Below are positions 54,931 to 64,000 of a stretch of 64,000 bases of DNA, one piece after another; positions within the stretch are counted from its first letter, which is position 1, and the number at the start of each line of letters is the position of its first letter. Position numbers and translations under genes: made by a program. The notes beneath the pieces are model-generated. The model saw only the letters and a list, made by a program, of their open reading frames with translations. It searched no databases and was not told the origin of the DNA. The stretch is from positions 14,694,212 through 14,758,211 of the forward strand of contig JAKZAP010000021.1 in NCBI GenBank assembly GCA_023053575.1. The letters run 5' to 3'. The DNA is from Branchinecta lynchi (taxonomy: Eukaryota; Arthropoda; Branchiopoda; Anostraca; Branchinectidae).

Positions 54931-55128
54931 GTACATGTTTTTTAGGGCGGTAATCCGTAGCTTTATTAAAGTAAATGAAATGGTGCTTTTTCTGACTTCA
55001 AAGTGTCATTTGTCTGAAAATGTGTAATTTTCAGAGCACCAAAAGTGTCACAACAGTACGTACGTGTAAACTAGTGCACTTCTTTAACATGGCACAAAGT
55101 ACAAAAGAATGGCAGGGAGAACACCAAC

Positions 55129-56257
55129 AACAAGACCAAAGGTTTCGATGGGATCCCAAAAATTCAATATCTTATCCAGACAACTGGGTCTTGTCTTAGC
55201 CAGATCCAGTCATCGCCAGACTCCTTGAACATTTTTACAATTAAAATTCAGAAACAGATTAAGGCCAAATAGCTAGTCATCTGAGAAAACCAAGTTCAGA
55301 TATGGATTCAGCATGTGTGTTTACCCCTATAAGTCATATCTGTTTTGACGAAAACTTCCTGCCACTTCTGCAGGCCGAACTCCGGAACTACTTGTCCGGC
55401 GAAAAAAGAAAGCTCAAAAACGAACTCAGGGTGTCTTCTTTCCCCAATAATGAACATCTAATCAACTTCAAATAAAAATTTAACTTATAACAAATTTTCC
55501 GACTCCAGCCGGATTCCGGTCGAACTAAATTTCCGGGTAGAATATGATTGTCAAACACGGATTCAGCATCTCTTCTGACCCTTAAATCGGTTATCTAATC
55601 AACTAGAAATAACACTTAAGCTTCTAACAATTTTCCGGTTTTGGCCGGATTCGGGGGGAACTACATGTCCAGGTAGAAATTTGTTTCACATAACTGTCCA
55701 GCATGTCTTCTTGCCCTAAATCGAACATCTAATCAACTCCAAATAAAACTTTTAATTTTAACAAACTTTCCGGTTTGGGCCGGATTCCGTGCGAAATACT
55801 TGTCCGTCGAGAAAATGATTTTCACCATCGTCCTCAGCATGTCTTCCTACCCCTAAATCGAACATTTGATCAACTTCAAATAAAACTTTTACTTTTAACA
55901 AACTTTCCGGTTTTGACCGGATTCCGGGCGAACTACTTGTCCGATGACAAAATGGTTTTCGCCATCGTGTTCAGCATGTCTTCTTACCCCATAATCGACT
56001 ATCACATTAGCTGTTTCAAAATATTTTGTTTGTCCCTTAATTTGAATCCCCTCCCCCACCCCTAAATGTAGGGCTACAAAGCCCATCTACGAACTTGACT
56101 GGTCCGACGACCCAACGAATCCTCACACCAAGTTTCATCAAAATATCTCATTCCCTTCGAGAGTTATCGTGCTTACAGACGGAAGGACGGACGGACAGAC
56201 GGACAACTTTTGCGGTGTCATAGGTATCCCTCCACTCACGTTTTGGGATTCCAAAAA
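55129..56257 (+). mobile_element. Family 1 repeat copy I, complete
   Basis: Head AACAAGACCAAAGGTTTCGA TGGGATCCCAAAAATTCAAT, about six 137-bp units, CCCACCCCTAAATGTAGG, the AAGTTTCATCAAAATATCTC box, GACGGAAGGACGGACGGACA, and the end TCACGTTTTGGGATTCCAAA. The head of family 2 copy d follows at once. Confidence 0.88.
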
Positions 56258-57875
56258 CAAGCTCATATGGCACCTGTTATGAGTAGATGGTGTGAGAAGC
56301 GAGAAAGTAAATTTGAGCATTTTCCTGGGAATTCCGATACTCATCTGCACCGTGCTCGGATCGGGTGGATCCTAAGATATGTAATTTAAGGCGTACAACC
56401 TCTCTACTTTCCAAGTTGCATTCAAGTCACTTCACTCGTTTAACCCCTATGCGAGCCACAACATTTCTGGTACTCCCCCTCCAACTCCCCCCTAATACGA
56501 CTCGGACACATAAACTTCGCATCTCTAACATCTCCTCTTCCCGTTCATCAAGTTTAACTCGAATCGGAGCATATCTGCAAATTTTCGGTTCCCACGTCAT
56601 CCTCCTCCTACCTTGATCGGATCTGATTCGGACGCCAAATGACAAATCTAGGCCGCATAGACTTGGCACTCCCCAAGTTGGACTCCATTCTGCTCATCCG
56701 TTTGGTTTTTGTGCGTGTCAAAAAGTTTCCGGACCCCCCCCCCCCAACTCCCCCAACCATGGATGTATGGGTTCGTACACATGCTTTGCATATCTAGGTC
56801 ATCAGTTCTTATCACCCGTAAAGCTTCACTTGAATCGGACCATTTTGTCGCAACCTACGGAAGTCAGTAATTTCCGGATTCCCCCTATCTCAACTCCCCC
56901 AAAAATGGTCGGATCCAGGAACGGAAGTTTTCCTGGGACATTGTGTCGGCTCCTTAAGTCTATTTGATCGGGTCACTGATATGCCTGCCAAAATTTTATC
57001 GTCCTCAGCACATCTGGAAGTATCCTATCTCGCGATCACCGGAATTCTTGGAAACTTCTCTAACTCCCCCCAAAGAGCCCCGACATGATCTGGTTCTGTC
57101 AAGAACGTATCTAATGCTTGTGCTTGTTCTTGCCATCAAATTCCATCCCGATCCCTCGACACTAATCGTTTCACAAAAATTTCGGTGCCCCCTTCCAACT
57201 CCCCCCCCCCCTCCGTATCGGATCCGGTCCGGACCTGACATCGAACATCTGAGACAATAGCTCTTTCCACCTGCCAAATTTCAACCAAATCCGATTTCCC
57301 GTTGAAAAGTTATAAATGCCACTAGGTTCGGATTCCCCATCCCTCCACTCCCCCAACGATGTTCTGATCGTGCAAACGACTATTCTCAAGTTGGTCTTTT
57401 CGGATCGCTCATATTCCTGCCGAGTTTCATCATCCTATTACAACAGGAAGTCCCAAACTCGCCGAGTCACCAGACCCCCCCCCCCAACTCCCCCTACAGT
57501 GCCCAACTCCAGTCCGGTTATGTCAATGGTATATCTAGGACTTTTGCTCGTTCTTCCCACCAAGTTTCATCCCGTTTCCTAATCGTTTCCCAAGATTTCC
57601 GGCTCCCCCCTCCAGCTCCCCCCAAAGTCACCGGATCCGGTTCGGATTTGAAGTGGGTCGTCTGAGACACGATGTCTTTCCAAATATCAAGTTTCAGTCA
57701 GAACCGATCACCCCGTTCAAAAGTTCCAACTTAATCTTTGGGATCCCTGATACCCATGCCAAGTTTCATCGTCCTAGTTTATGTGGAAGTGCCCAAACTA
57801 GCAAAACCCGGACCGACGGACGGACAGAAATTGCGATCGCTAAATGGCACTTGGCCGAAGGGCGAGTACCATAAA
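56258..57875 (+). mobile_element. Family 2 repeat copy d
   Basis: Head ACAAGCTCATATGGCACCTG TTATGAGTAG, then about nine poly-C-bearing units of 130-160 bp. It closes with ATGCCAAGTTTCATCGTCCT, AGTGCCCAAACTAGCAAAAC, GACCGACGGACGGACAGA, and the ATTGCGATCGCTAAATGGCA CTTGGCCGAAGGG hairpin end (57829-57870). Confidence 0.82.
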
Positions 57876-58301
57876 AATACACCGGACCAAATTATCAGGG
57901 GTCCACCAATTTAAAAAAAATAAAAAAAAACATTTGAAAATTGTGTTTCTAGAGTAGCATCGGTTTTATCCTTTTATTTGCTAAAATTCAGCCTACATGG
58001 TCGATAAGGCAAATTATCAGACTCACAAACCATAGTTTTGGCGAACAGCTTCAGGCGTCCAATCCGAATAGCGTTTCCAGATCAACTTCTCTGTTGTGAG
58101 CACTCGGCACTCAGTTGGAAAATCTCGAATTATGACATCTGTATATATGTAAGATAGTCATGCGATCGAGTGGTAAATAGTAAATGACTGCAAGTGTGGT
58201 AAATATCGAAACGGCAAATATCTGTTAGTTAGTCCTTTCTTCCCGCTGTCTCTCATACGGTGGGATGAATGGTTTGGATAGCCTCGCCTGGATCCAGTTA
58301 A

Positions 58302-58753
58302 AGTTTAACTGAAAAGCCAACTTTTGTGTTATTTAATACACTGAATTATTTGGATTCTGCCAAGGGATTTCTTATTTTCCACTATCTGCTGTAGTTATGA
58401 CGTTCAGATTATCTGCGGCCGTCCCCAGAGTGTAAATTCTACTATGACGCGTGAAATTTTAATCCCAACACAAACGCGGCTTTTGAGTGGGCAGTGGTGA
58501 GATTGGTGAAGATTGCTTAGTGCCAGAACAAAAAAAAATCAGAAATCTTTTCCGTAAGGCATACAACAAAATTACAAGCGCATAGAGGTACCACAAATCA
58601 CACGGAACTTCAACTAATTGAAAATCAATTATCGTGAATATTCGTGCGTAGCGGAAGAGCGAAGTAACGCATTTTCGCCGGTCTTCAAGCCAATTTAAGT
58701 AAATAAGTGATCGGCAACTAGACTGTCCTATCCCAGTCCTTTTCGGTTAAACT
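58302..58753. mobile_element. TTAA-flanked MITE, 452 bp, copy 2
   Basis: Ends AGTTTAACTGAAAAG and CTTTTCGGTTAAACT with TTAA on each side (58298-58301 and 58754-58757). Confidence 0.83.
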
Positions 58754-58918
58754 TTAATAATGAACGTTCGATAGATGAGTTAGCACTTGTTCAAGTGAAG
58801 CTCATGAGTGACAGAACCATTATTATCATTATGTGTTTATTTCAGCCCTGCACCATATGCATACACTGACAAAGATTATAACCCGCAAGAAAGGACTCGG
58901 GAATAATAACGAACACTC

Positions 58919-59199
58919 GGGCCCTGTTCCACCCTTCTAACAGTAGTACTATTAGTTACTATTTCCGTTCCAACCTCACCAAAAGTTATTACGCTGACCG
59001 TTCCAACCTTCTCGAAATAGTAACAATTTGCTTACCATGCTCGGGAGCGTGGTAACTACGGATCTCTGTAACGTGATTAGCTTGATTACCCCGTGGAGTG
59101 ATAATTTTGCGGGAAAATGCGTTCCAGCCTTGACACTAAGAAGCCAAAATTCGTGACGTCAGCGTAGTATAACTATGGTAAGTAGGATGGAACAGGCTC
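58919..59199. mobile_element. MITE of the GAGCGTGTTCCACCC family, 281 bp
   Basis: Ends GGGCCCTGTTCCACCCTTCT and GTAAGTAGGATGGAACAGGC TC. The body has CCGTTCCAACCTTCTCGAAA and CATGCTCGGGAGCGTGGTAA. Confidence 0.75.
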
Positions 59200-59544
59200 T
59201 CAGTTCATCGCACGCATACGATACTGCATTATGTAGAATAGGCGAAAATGCGATTGAATTTCTTAGGATTTGGATTTCACCTCGGAAGTAGTACGACCTC
59301 GGAATGAGTGTCCCACCAATATTAGAAGAGCAGTGATGAGATAAAGGAAGCTTGTACTTTCAGTTTTAGACGGCAAACCGAACTCCCTTCTTCCAGAAAT
59401 GTCTGTTCTGATGGCCCTTACAGAAACAGAATAAGGCTTCTCCCATGTTTCAGTTAGTGGACATTTCAGTGAAAAAACAGCTTTACACCTAAAGTTTACC
59501 TGAAGACCCAGCTTGAACGTCCTGAATTTGAATAAACTCAATTA

Positions 59545-62130
59545 TAGTACAGTCAATCTAAATTAATTTTAGGGGTTACCTCAAACAAATTGCAAAAGTT
59601 TTGATTTTGGTATCATTCGAACCGGAAAAAAATTCTCTACAACATATACAAAATTGGCCAAAATCGGTCGAGGCGAAATTGACGTTTTTTCTTCTTTTCT
59701 TCTAAAATAACGACTTTAAAAAAAAATTAACTTGCACTTTTAAAAAGTCGATGATAGGAAAATCTGGTACGTAGATTACGAATATGGAATCGGTTCTGTG
59801 CTTTGACCATCCCTGAGCCGTTCCCCCCCCCCCCCCACACACACGCTCGACATAAAGCGTGCATTAATATACGTTGGATATTACACGAAGTCGGATCCAC
59901 GCAGAGAAAATTTACACTTCCTATGCCGAAATGCCAGGAAAAAGTCGTGTCCTAGTATCTTGCATATTTTGTCCCCCCCCCCCCCCCCCCCCCCCACGTA
60001 CACCTAATCAAATAAATGGTTTTGCACACATCTCAAAATTGTCCGGCATCTGCATACCATTGGAGACGCAGCACTTTACTCGATTCTGATAACGGAACTT
60101 GTAGACGAGGATTCAGATGCAGAACTTGAATTGAATACAGAACTTGCATTGAATACGGTTGAGCTTAGTGAAATCAACGACCTATATGAGAAAGTAATGG
60201 ATGGACGAGCTTCTCTTGATCATATATCCCAGTCTTCAAGTCTCATGAAGGTCAAAGCTTCTCTGTCGGCTCTTAAATCAGAGCGAAGTCACGAGACTCG
60301 AACAGGAAAACTGTGGCTCCAGTACATGGACATGGTTGCCATTCTTCGAAATTTCCTCAGAGCTGAACGTATAGGTCAATGGAAACTTCATTTGCAAACA
60401 GCAGCACAAGAACTACACGAAGTCGGCGAGGCTGTACCTGCAGCAGATGAACAGACTTGAACATACAAGCCCAAGACTTTTCCAGTCTTTCGAAAAAGGC
60501 TGTGAGAAGATCGGACAGATTTTGGGGCGGTTTATCTACAGATTTGGTCATAGAACAAGAATTGATGAGAAGTCTGAAAACGGCAACCAGATTGACTAGA
60601 GGTAGAGGAATGACGGAAGTACAGAGACTTCAGTGGGTAATGGGACGTCCAGCATGTGCTCACGTTAATCTTCTGATGCAAGAACTGACGGATGTTTCGT
60701 ATCACACAAGCGACCAGCACAAAGAGTCTGGTCTTTCAAGGCAGCAGAGGGACTGCAAAGACACACAAATAGTTATTGACTTTGTCGAGCAGTCGTCTCC
60801 TTTCGAGGGTGATCCGCTATCGCTTCGAAGCCTTGCTACTGGTATGACTGCTGCAGAAAACGTGAACACCGACAAAGCAGTGGAAGTCGGGAAGAAGATT
60901 CTTGACGGAATGGTAGGGAAATCGCTGAAGGAGCATTCGTTCAAACGGAAGGATCAGGCCGTCCTTATGACGACGAAGCAAAAAAATGGAGGAGAAATCC
61001 ACCGTTTAGACCCTTCATTGCTGTTTCAGCGTCTTCTAACTGTATCCAAAAGACTGAATATGGACGAGGAATCTTCATTTAAATATGAGCTTTGCTTCGA
61101 AAGAATAGATTAAAGCAGCGGGAGAGGCTGCACTTTCTATATTGTACGGTGGAAAATCTACTGACAATCTTGACAGTAACCGGCACCGAGTCTTTCAGCA
61201 GAAAGTAGCAACGTCTACAACTTTCGTCCATCCCCAAGATCTACCTCCTACTTCAGCAGCAGCGAAATTTCACTGTTTCCGAACCTATCTTCAAGTACAA
61301 GATTGGATCGGGCTTCAGAGCACTGCCCTTGATCCTGAGAATTGGGGATGGAAACTCCAGAACGGCATGCTGTACCCTATCCTCACGGATCTTCCAGCGG
61401 CACCAAAGAAAATTCTCACAGTCGTGAAGTGTGGTTGTAAGGGATCCTGTGATAGTGACCGGTGCAGCTGTCATCGAAATGGCATCGAATGCAACATTGC
61501 TTGCAAATCTTGCAAAGGAACTAGTTGCTCTAATGCTCAGGTCCAAATCGAAGATGAAGAAGACATGTGATTAATTAAATAAATGCGATGAATCTTTCAT
61601 CCCTTTGCAATTTCAAATTACCTGTGATTTTCTGTTCAAATTAAAATCAATGATTTACCTAGTTGTGAGAAGTTGCTTATTGGATTCTAAGAATTTGGGG
61701 TGGTCATGTTTAGGGTGGAGGGTGGGGGGGGGGGGTAAATTGACGTGAACGACTTCTTCTCTGCATTAGCAGTCTATTTTTTTTTTTCTGTATGGATTCA
61801 ACTTCGCGTAATGTTGTTCTCAGACCTATATCGACGCTTGATTTATGGGCAGGAGGGGGGGGGGGGACTGAACATGAGCGTTCAAAACAAAAACAAAGTG
61901 CATATTCGTGATCTACGTACCAGATTTACCTATTACCGATTTTCTTTACGTGCCAATGAAGTTGTTTTTAAAAAGTCGTCATTTTAGAAGAAAAGACGAA
62001 AAACGGCCAATTTCGCCTCGTCCGATTTTAGCCGATTTCTTATATGTTGTAGAGAATTTTTTTCCGTTTCGAATGATACCAAAATCAAAACTTTTGCAAT
62101 TTGTTTGAGGACCTTAGATTGACTGTACTA
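59545..62130 (+). mobile_element. 2586-bp DNA transposon with ~300-bp inverted repeats (Academ-like?)
   Basis: Outer ends TAGTACAGTCAATCTAA match for 17 bp on both sides. TTA at 59542-59544 and 62131-62133 is a 3-bp target duplication, supported by the interrupted MITE. Inverted repeats run about 59545-59860 and 61815-62130 (CAAATTGCAAAAGTTTTGAT, AATTCTCTACAACATATA and ATCTGGTACGTAGAT shared), with C/G runs at their inner edges. Between them is a broken gene. The 3-bp duplication, long arms and protein type suggest Academ or a related superfamily; this is from memory and not certain. Confidence 0.8.
60050..61570 (+). pseudogene. Transposon protein with Cys-rich tail, internally deleted and frameshifted
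   Basis: Four pieces can be read. (1) 60080-60400: VDEDSDAELEL...DLYEKVMDGRASL...TRTGKLWLQYMDMVAILRNF. (2) 60415-60515, other frame: YTKSARLYLQQMNRLE. (3) 60490-61113: VRRSDRFWGGLSTDLVIEQE, LTRGRGMTEVQRLQWVM, RPACAHVNLLMQEL, LRSLATGMTAAENV, LFQRLL, FKYEL. (4) 61115-61570: AAGEAALSILYGGKSTDNLD, LPPTSAAAKFH, WGWKL, then CGCKGSCDSDRCSCHRNG and CNIACKSCKGTSCSN to a TGA. This order matches a long uncharacterised protein family common in invertebrate genomes (memory). In that family a nuclease-like segment with VDGG and DDTD words lies between pieces 3 and 4; here it is missing. Confidence 0.78.
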
Positions 62131-63262
62131 TTAGTTTGACCCTGCTACGAGATGTTTGATTGTTTTTGTTCATCCTGGGCCCTAGTAGTGACGTTCACAG
62201 TATGCACTGCTGAAACGACAAGGTTAAGTTCACCCCGAAGCCGAAAATTTGAATTTCAGAAAGAACGTGCATTTCAGTGGCTAATGAATCGAAGTTCAGG
62301 AAATGTTCAGTTCCAGATCGTAAGGTCACTTCTGACGAAAGCCCGTTATTCAATGTGTCGTAATAAAACATTTTTATTTCGGCAATCGTTTAACATTGTA
62401 GTTGGTAAACATTTCAAGCATAGAGGTACATGTACATAGAGGTACCAAGAAACCTAAATAAAAAGTTGATTCGATCGACTATATTGGTAGCGAAGAAATG
62501 AAGTTTTCAAGCCTTATTTCAGCGAATAAGTGACGGGGAACTAGACTGGCTGACCTCAGCCTTATTTAGTTGAACTTCAGTTTCGAAAAAGGACATAGCG
62601 TTAAAGGCAGCAAACGTACCAGAGGCACTGCATCATCTCGGGAGCCTCTTCAGTTTCTAAAATCAGTTTTTGAACCAATGAATGAAATTTTGTGTTACTG
62701 AACAACAGCACAAATGAGAAAAAGATGGAGTATGGCAAAAAAAGAAAACCAACAAAAAGCAGACAATATTAACCTTGATACAAAATCGACGGGGATTCGC
62801 GACACTTCCAACAGTCAGGCTTGTCACATTAGTAGCATCCGCGGTAATTTTTTTACTTAAGTCAAATAATGTAGGAGTACCCATGATTGTGTAATGGAAT
62901 AGAAACAGTCGCACAGATTGCCAAGCCCACTAGCTGTCAAGTGCTAGGCACCTCGCTAGCCACTGGCCAGGAGCTGATTTTTCGGCGCTAGCTCACAGCG
63001 GAAAGCTTCGGCATTCACTTTGACTTCTTACTTGTTCTTCCTTCTATGCAAGGCTTCCTGTGTTTGCCCATCCATTAGCCGATTCTAACGATTTGTGTCC
63101 CAGCCTTATCCGATACTATCTCGAAACCTTCCCCTGTCCCATTAAGATAGGTATGCTGATGCATTGATCTGTCGCTAATTGCTCCTGAACCTGTTGCTTG
63201 CCGAGTTCCGTTGGGAACTCAGGCCATTATTAAGGAGAGTAATATACCTCTATAATCCGAGA

Positions 63263-63277
63263 CCCCCCCCCCCCCCC
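63263..63277 (+). repeat. Poly-C run
   Basis: Fifteen C in a row in an otherwise unassigned stretch. The nearby GTTTTGGGATCCCAAAAC (63429-63446) is the family 1 end palindrome without the rest of the element. Confidence 0.8.
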
Positions 63278-63764
63278 GCCCTGGCGTATTTCATGTGATC
63301 CGCTGGTTGTTGTTGTTTGTTTGTTATTGGCGAGGAGATAGTTTGCAACCTGACTCCAAAATGTGTATGCTTCTATTTGTTGTGTATGCGGCATTTGTAG
63401 CTTCTTCAGTCTTTGTTCGAAAGCAACGTTTTGGGATCCCAAAACAAAACGACTACTTCGATTCTTATATGACGAGGGGTTGTCCACTCTCAATTTCTGT
63501 GTTTAGAACATTAAAATCAGGATGTTCAGACGTGGGAATCGCCTAATTTGTTGGCCGGTATCGATGTTTTCGAGCGGATCCGGGTACGAGTGTACAGCGG
63601 GTGCCGGGAGTGGGTAACCCCTCAGGTATATGACTCTCCGTGAACTTTGTGATTATATTTGTTTTTTCTTCGACCTCCGATATGTCTGTACGTCTAGGAA
63701 TGGGTAATCCCTCCGGTTTATGACTGGCTATGACTTCGTGATTTCTTTTTTTCTAACCCTCGAT

Positions 63765-64000
63765 CATGTCTGTACATCCCTATATTTAGGGCTGAAGGAG
63801 GGGGTTTCAAGTTGCGTGAAATTTGTTCTAGCTCATAAAAGTTTCGGTCTAGGGGTAAGTATATATGCTAATCGATATCTGAACTCTACTTTCTTCCCGG
63901 ACAAGTAGTTCGCCTGAATCCGGCACGAAAATAGGCGATAAGTATAAAGTAGCGCGCACACACAGTCCGAATTTCGCAGTCCGGTGCGAATTTCCTTCTC
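63765..64000 (-). mobile_element. Family 1 repeat relic (reverse)
   Basis: CCTATATTTAGGGCTGAAGG AGGGGGTTTCAA and TTCCCGGACAAGTAGTTCGC CTGAATCCGGC match the reverse-strand wording of copies C and F. Much diverged, and it may run past the edge. Confidence 0.6.

Larger units (their letters stand above)
59494..62576. mobile_element. TTAA-MITE copy 3, split by the coding transposon
   Basis: Left piece 59494-59544 (AGTTTACCTGAAGACCC...AAACTCAATTA) and right piece 62134-62576 (GTTTGACCCTG...GTGACGTTCACAGTATG...GTTGAACT). Joined, CTCAATTAGTTTGACC aligns with CTGAATTATTTGGATTC of copy 2. This shows the pre-insertion site. Confidence 0.78.

Noticed and set aside
59548..62127. Tc1/mariner reading of the 2.6-kb element (TA duplication, CAGT ends)
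   Set aside because: The inverted match continues three bases outside the TA, and the split MITE shows a TTA duplication. The protein is also not a DD34E-type transposase.
52000..64000. Further ERK exons (DFG and TEY)
   Set aside because: I looked for the expected wording on the plus strand and found none; they must be past the right edge or were missed as short exons.

Overview
The window is nuclear DNA from an animal with a repeat-swollen, intron-rich genome. Three conserved eukaryotic genes, split by GT-AG introns, are recognisable. BRF1 (TFIIIB subunit of RNA polymerase III) is on the minus strand: exons at 12122-11924 and 6879-6629, and a third running off the left edge at 221-1. POLR2J/RPB11 (RNA polymerase II subunit) is on the minus strand and complete in three exons: 38443-38391, 34438-34349 and 31086-30852. 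An ERK1/2-type MAP kinase is on the plus strand: exons at 38852-38970, 42317-42443, 43594-43704 and 51597-51731, with the rest beyond the right edge. The ERK wording (for example ILTRFKHEN and DIRDI) is closer to protostomes than to vertebrates as I remember those proteins. Several repeat types also recall those of molluscs and arthropods, so a protostome is likely; the phylum cannot be fixed from this window.

Layout. 1-12 kb is BRF1 with two large introns. One intron carries an antisense non-LTR retrotransposon with a nucleic-acid-binding ORF and an endonuclease/reverse transcriptase ORF (2.44-5.6 kb), foldback MITEs and older debris. 12.1-30.8 kb is intergenic and almost wholly mobile DNA: a 3.15-kb LTR retrotransposon nested in a non-LTR relic, three hAT-type non-autonomous elements with exact 8-bp target duplications, Harbinger-like MITEs, and two families of minisatellite-cored repeats. 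30.85-38.44 kb is POLR2J, which faces ERK across a 408-bp shared upstream region. 38.85-64 kb is ERK, with introns of 3.3, 1.15, 7.9 and more than 12.3 kb that carry the same repeat families.

The mobile DNA is the most unusual part. (1) Two families, called here family 1 (TGGGATCCCA ends, about 137-bp units) and family 2 (poly-C-bearing units of about 140-150 bp), share one plan: an AACAAGA start, a core of tandem units with TTCCGG, an AAGTTTCATC box, a (GACG)n block, and an end repeating the head motif. This recalls bivalve pearl elements and Helentron-associated HINE/DINE elements. (2) The LTR element has about 18 tandem copies of a potential GGGUC-loop-GAUCC hairpin between its tRNA-Leu primer site and gag, and no reverse transcriptase. 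(3) A 2.6-kb element at 59.5-62.1 kb has long inverted repeats and a broken gene for a Cys-rich-tailed protein. It sits inside a TTAA-flanked MITE with a 3-bp target duplication, and it seems to have lost its catalytic core by internal deletion.

No tRNA, rRNA or CRISPR feature was found. Protein-family assignments rest on motif recognition by eye and on memory of the families, not on database searches.
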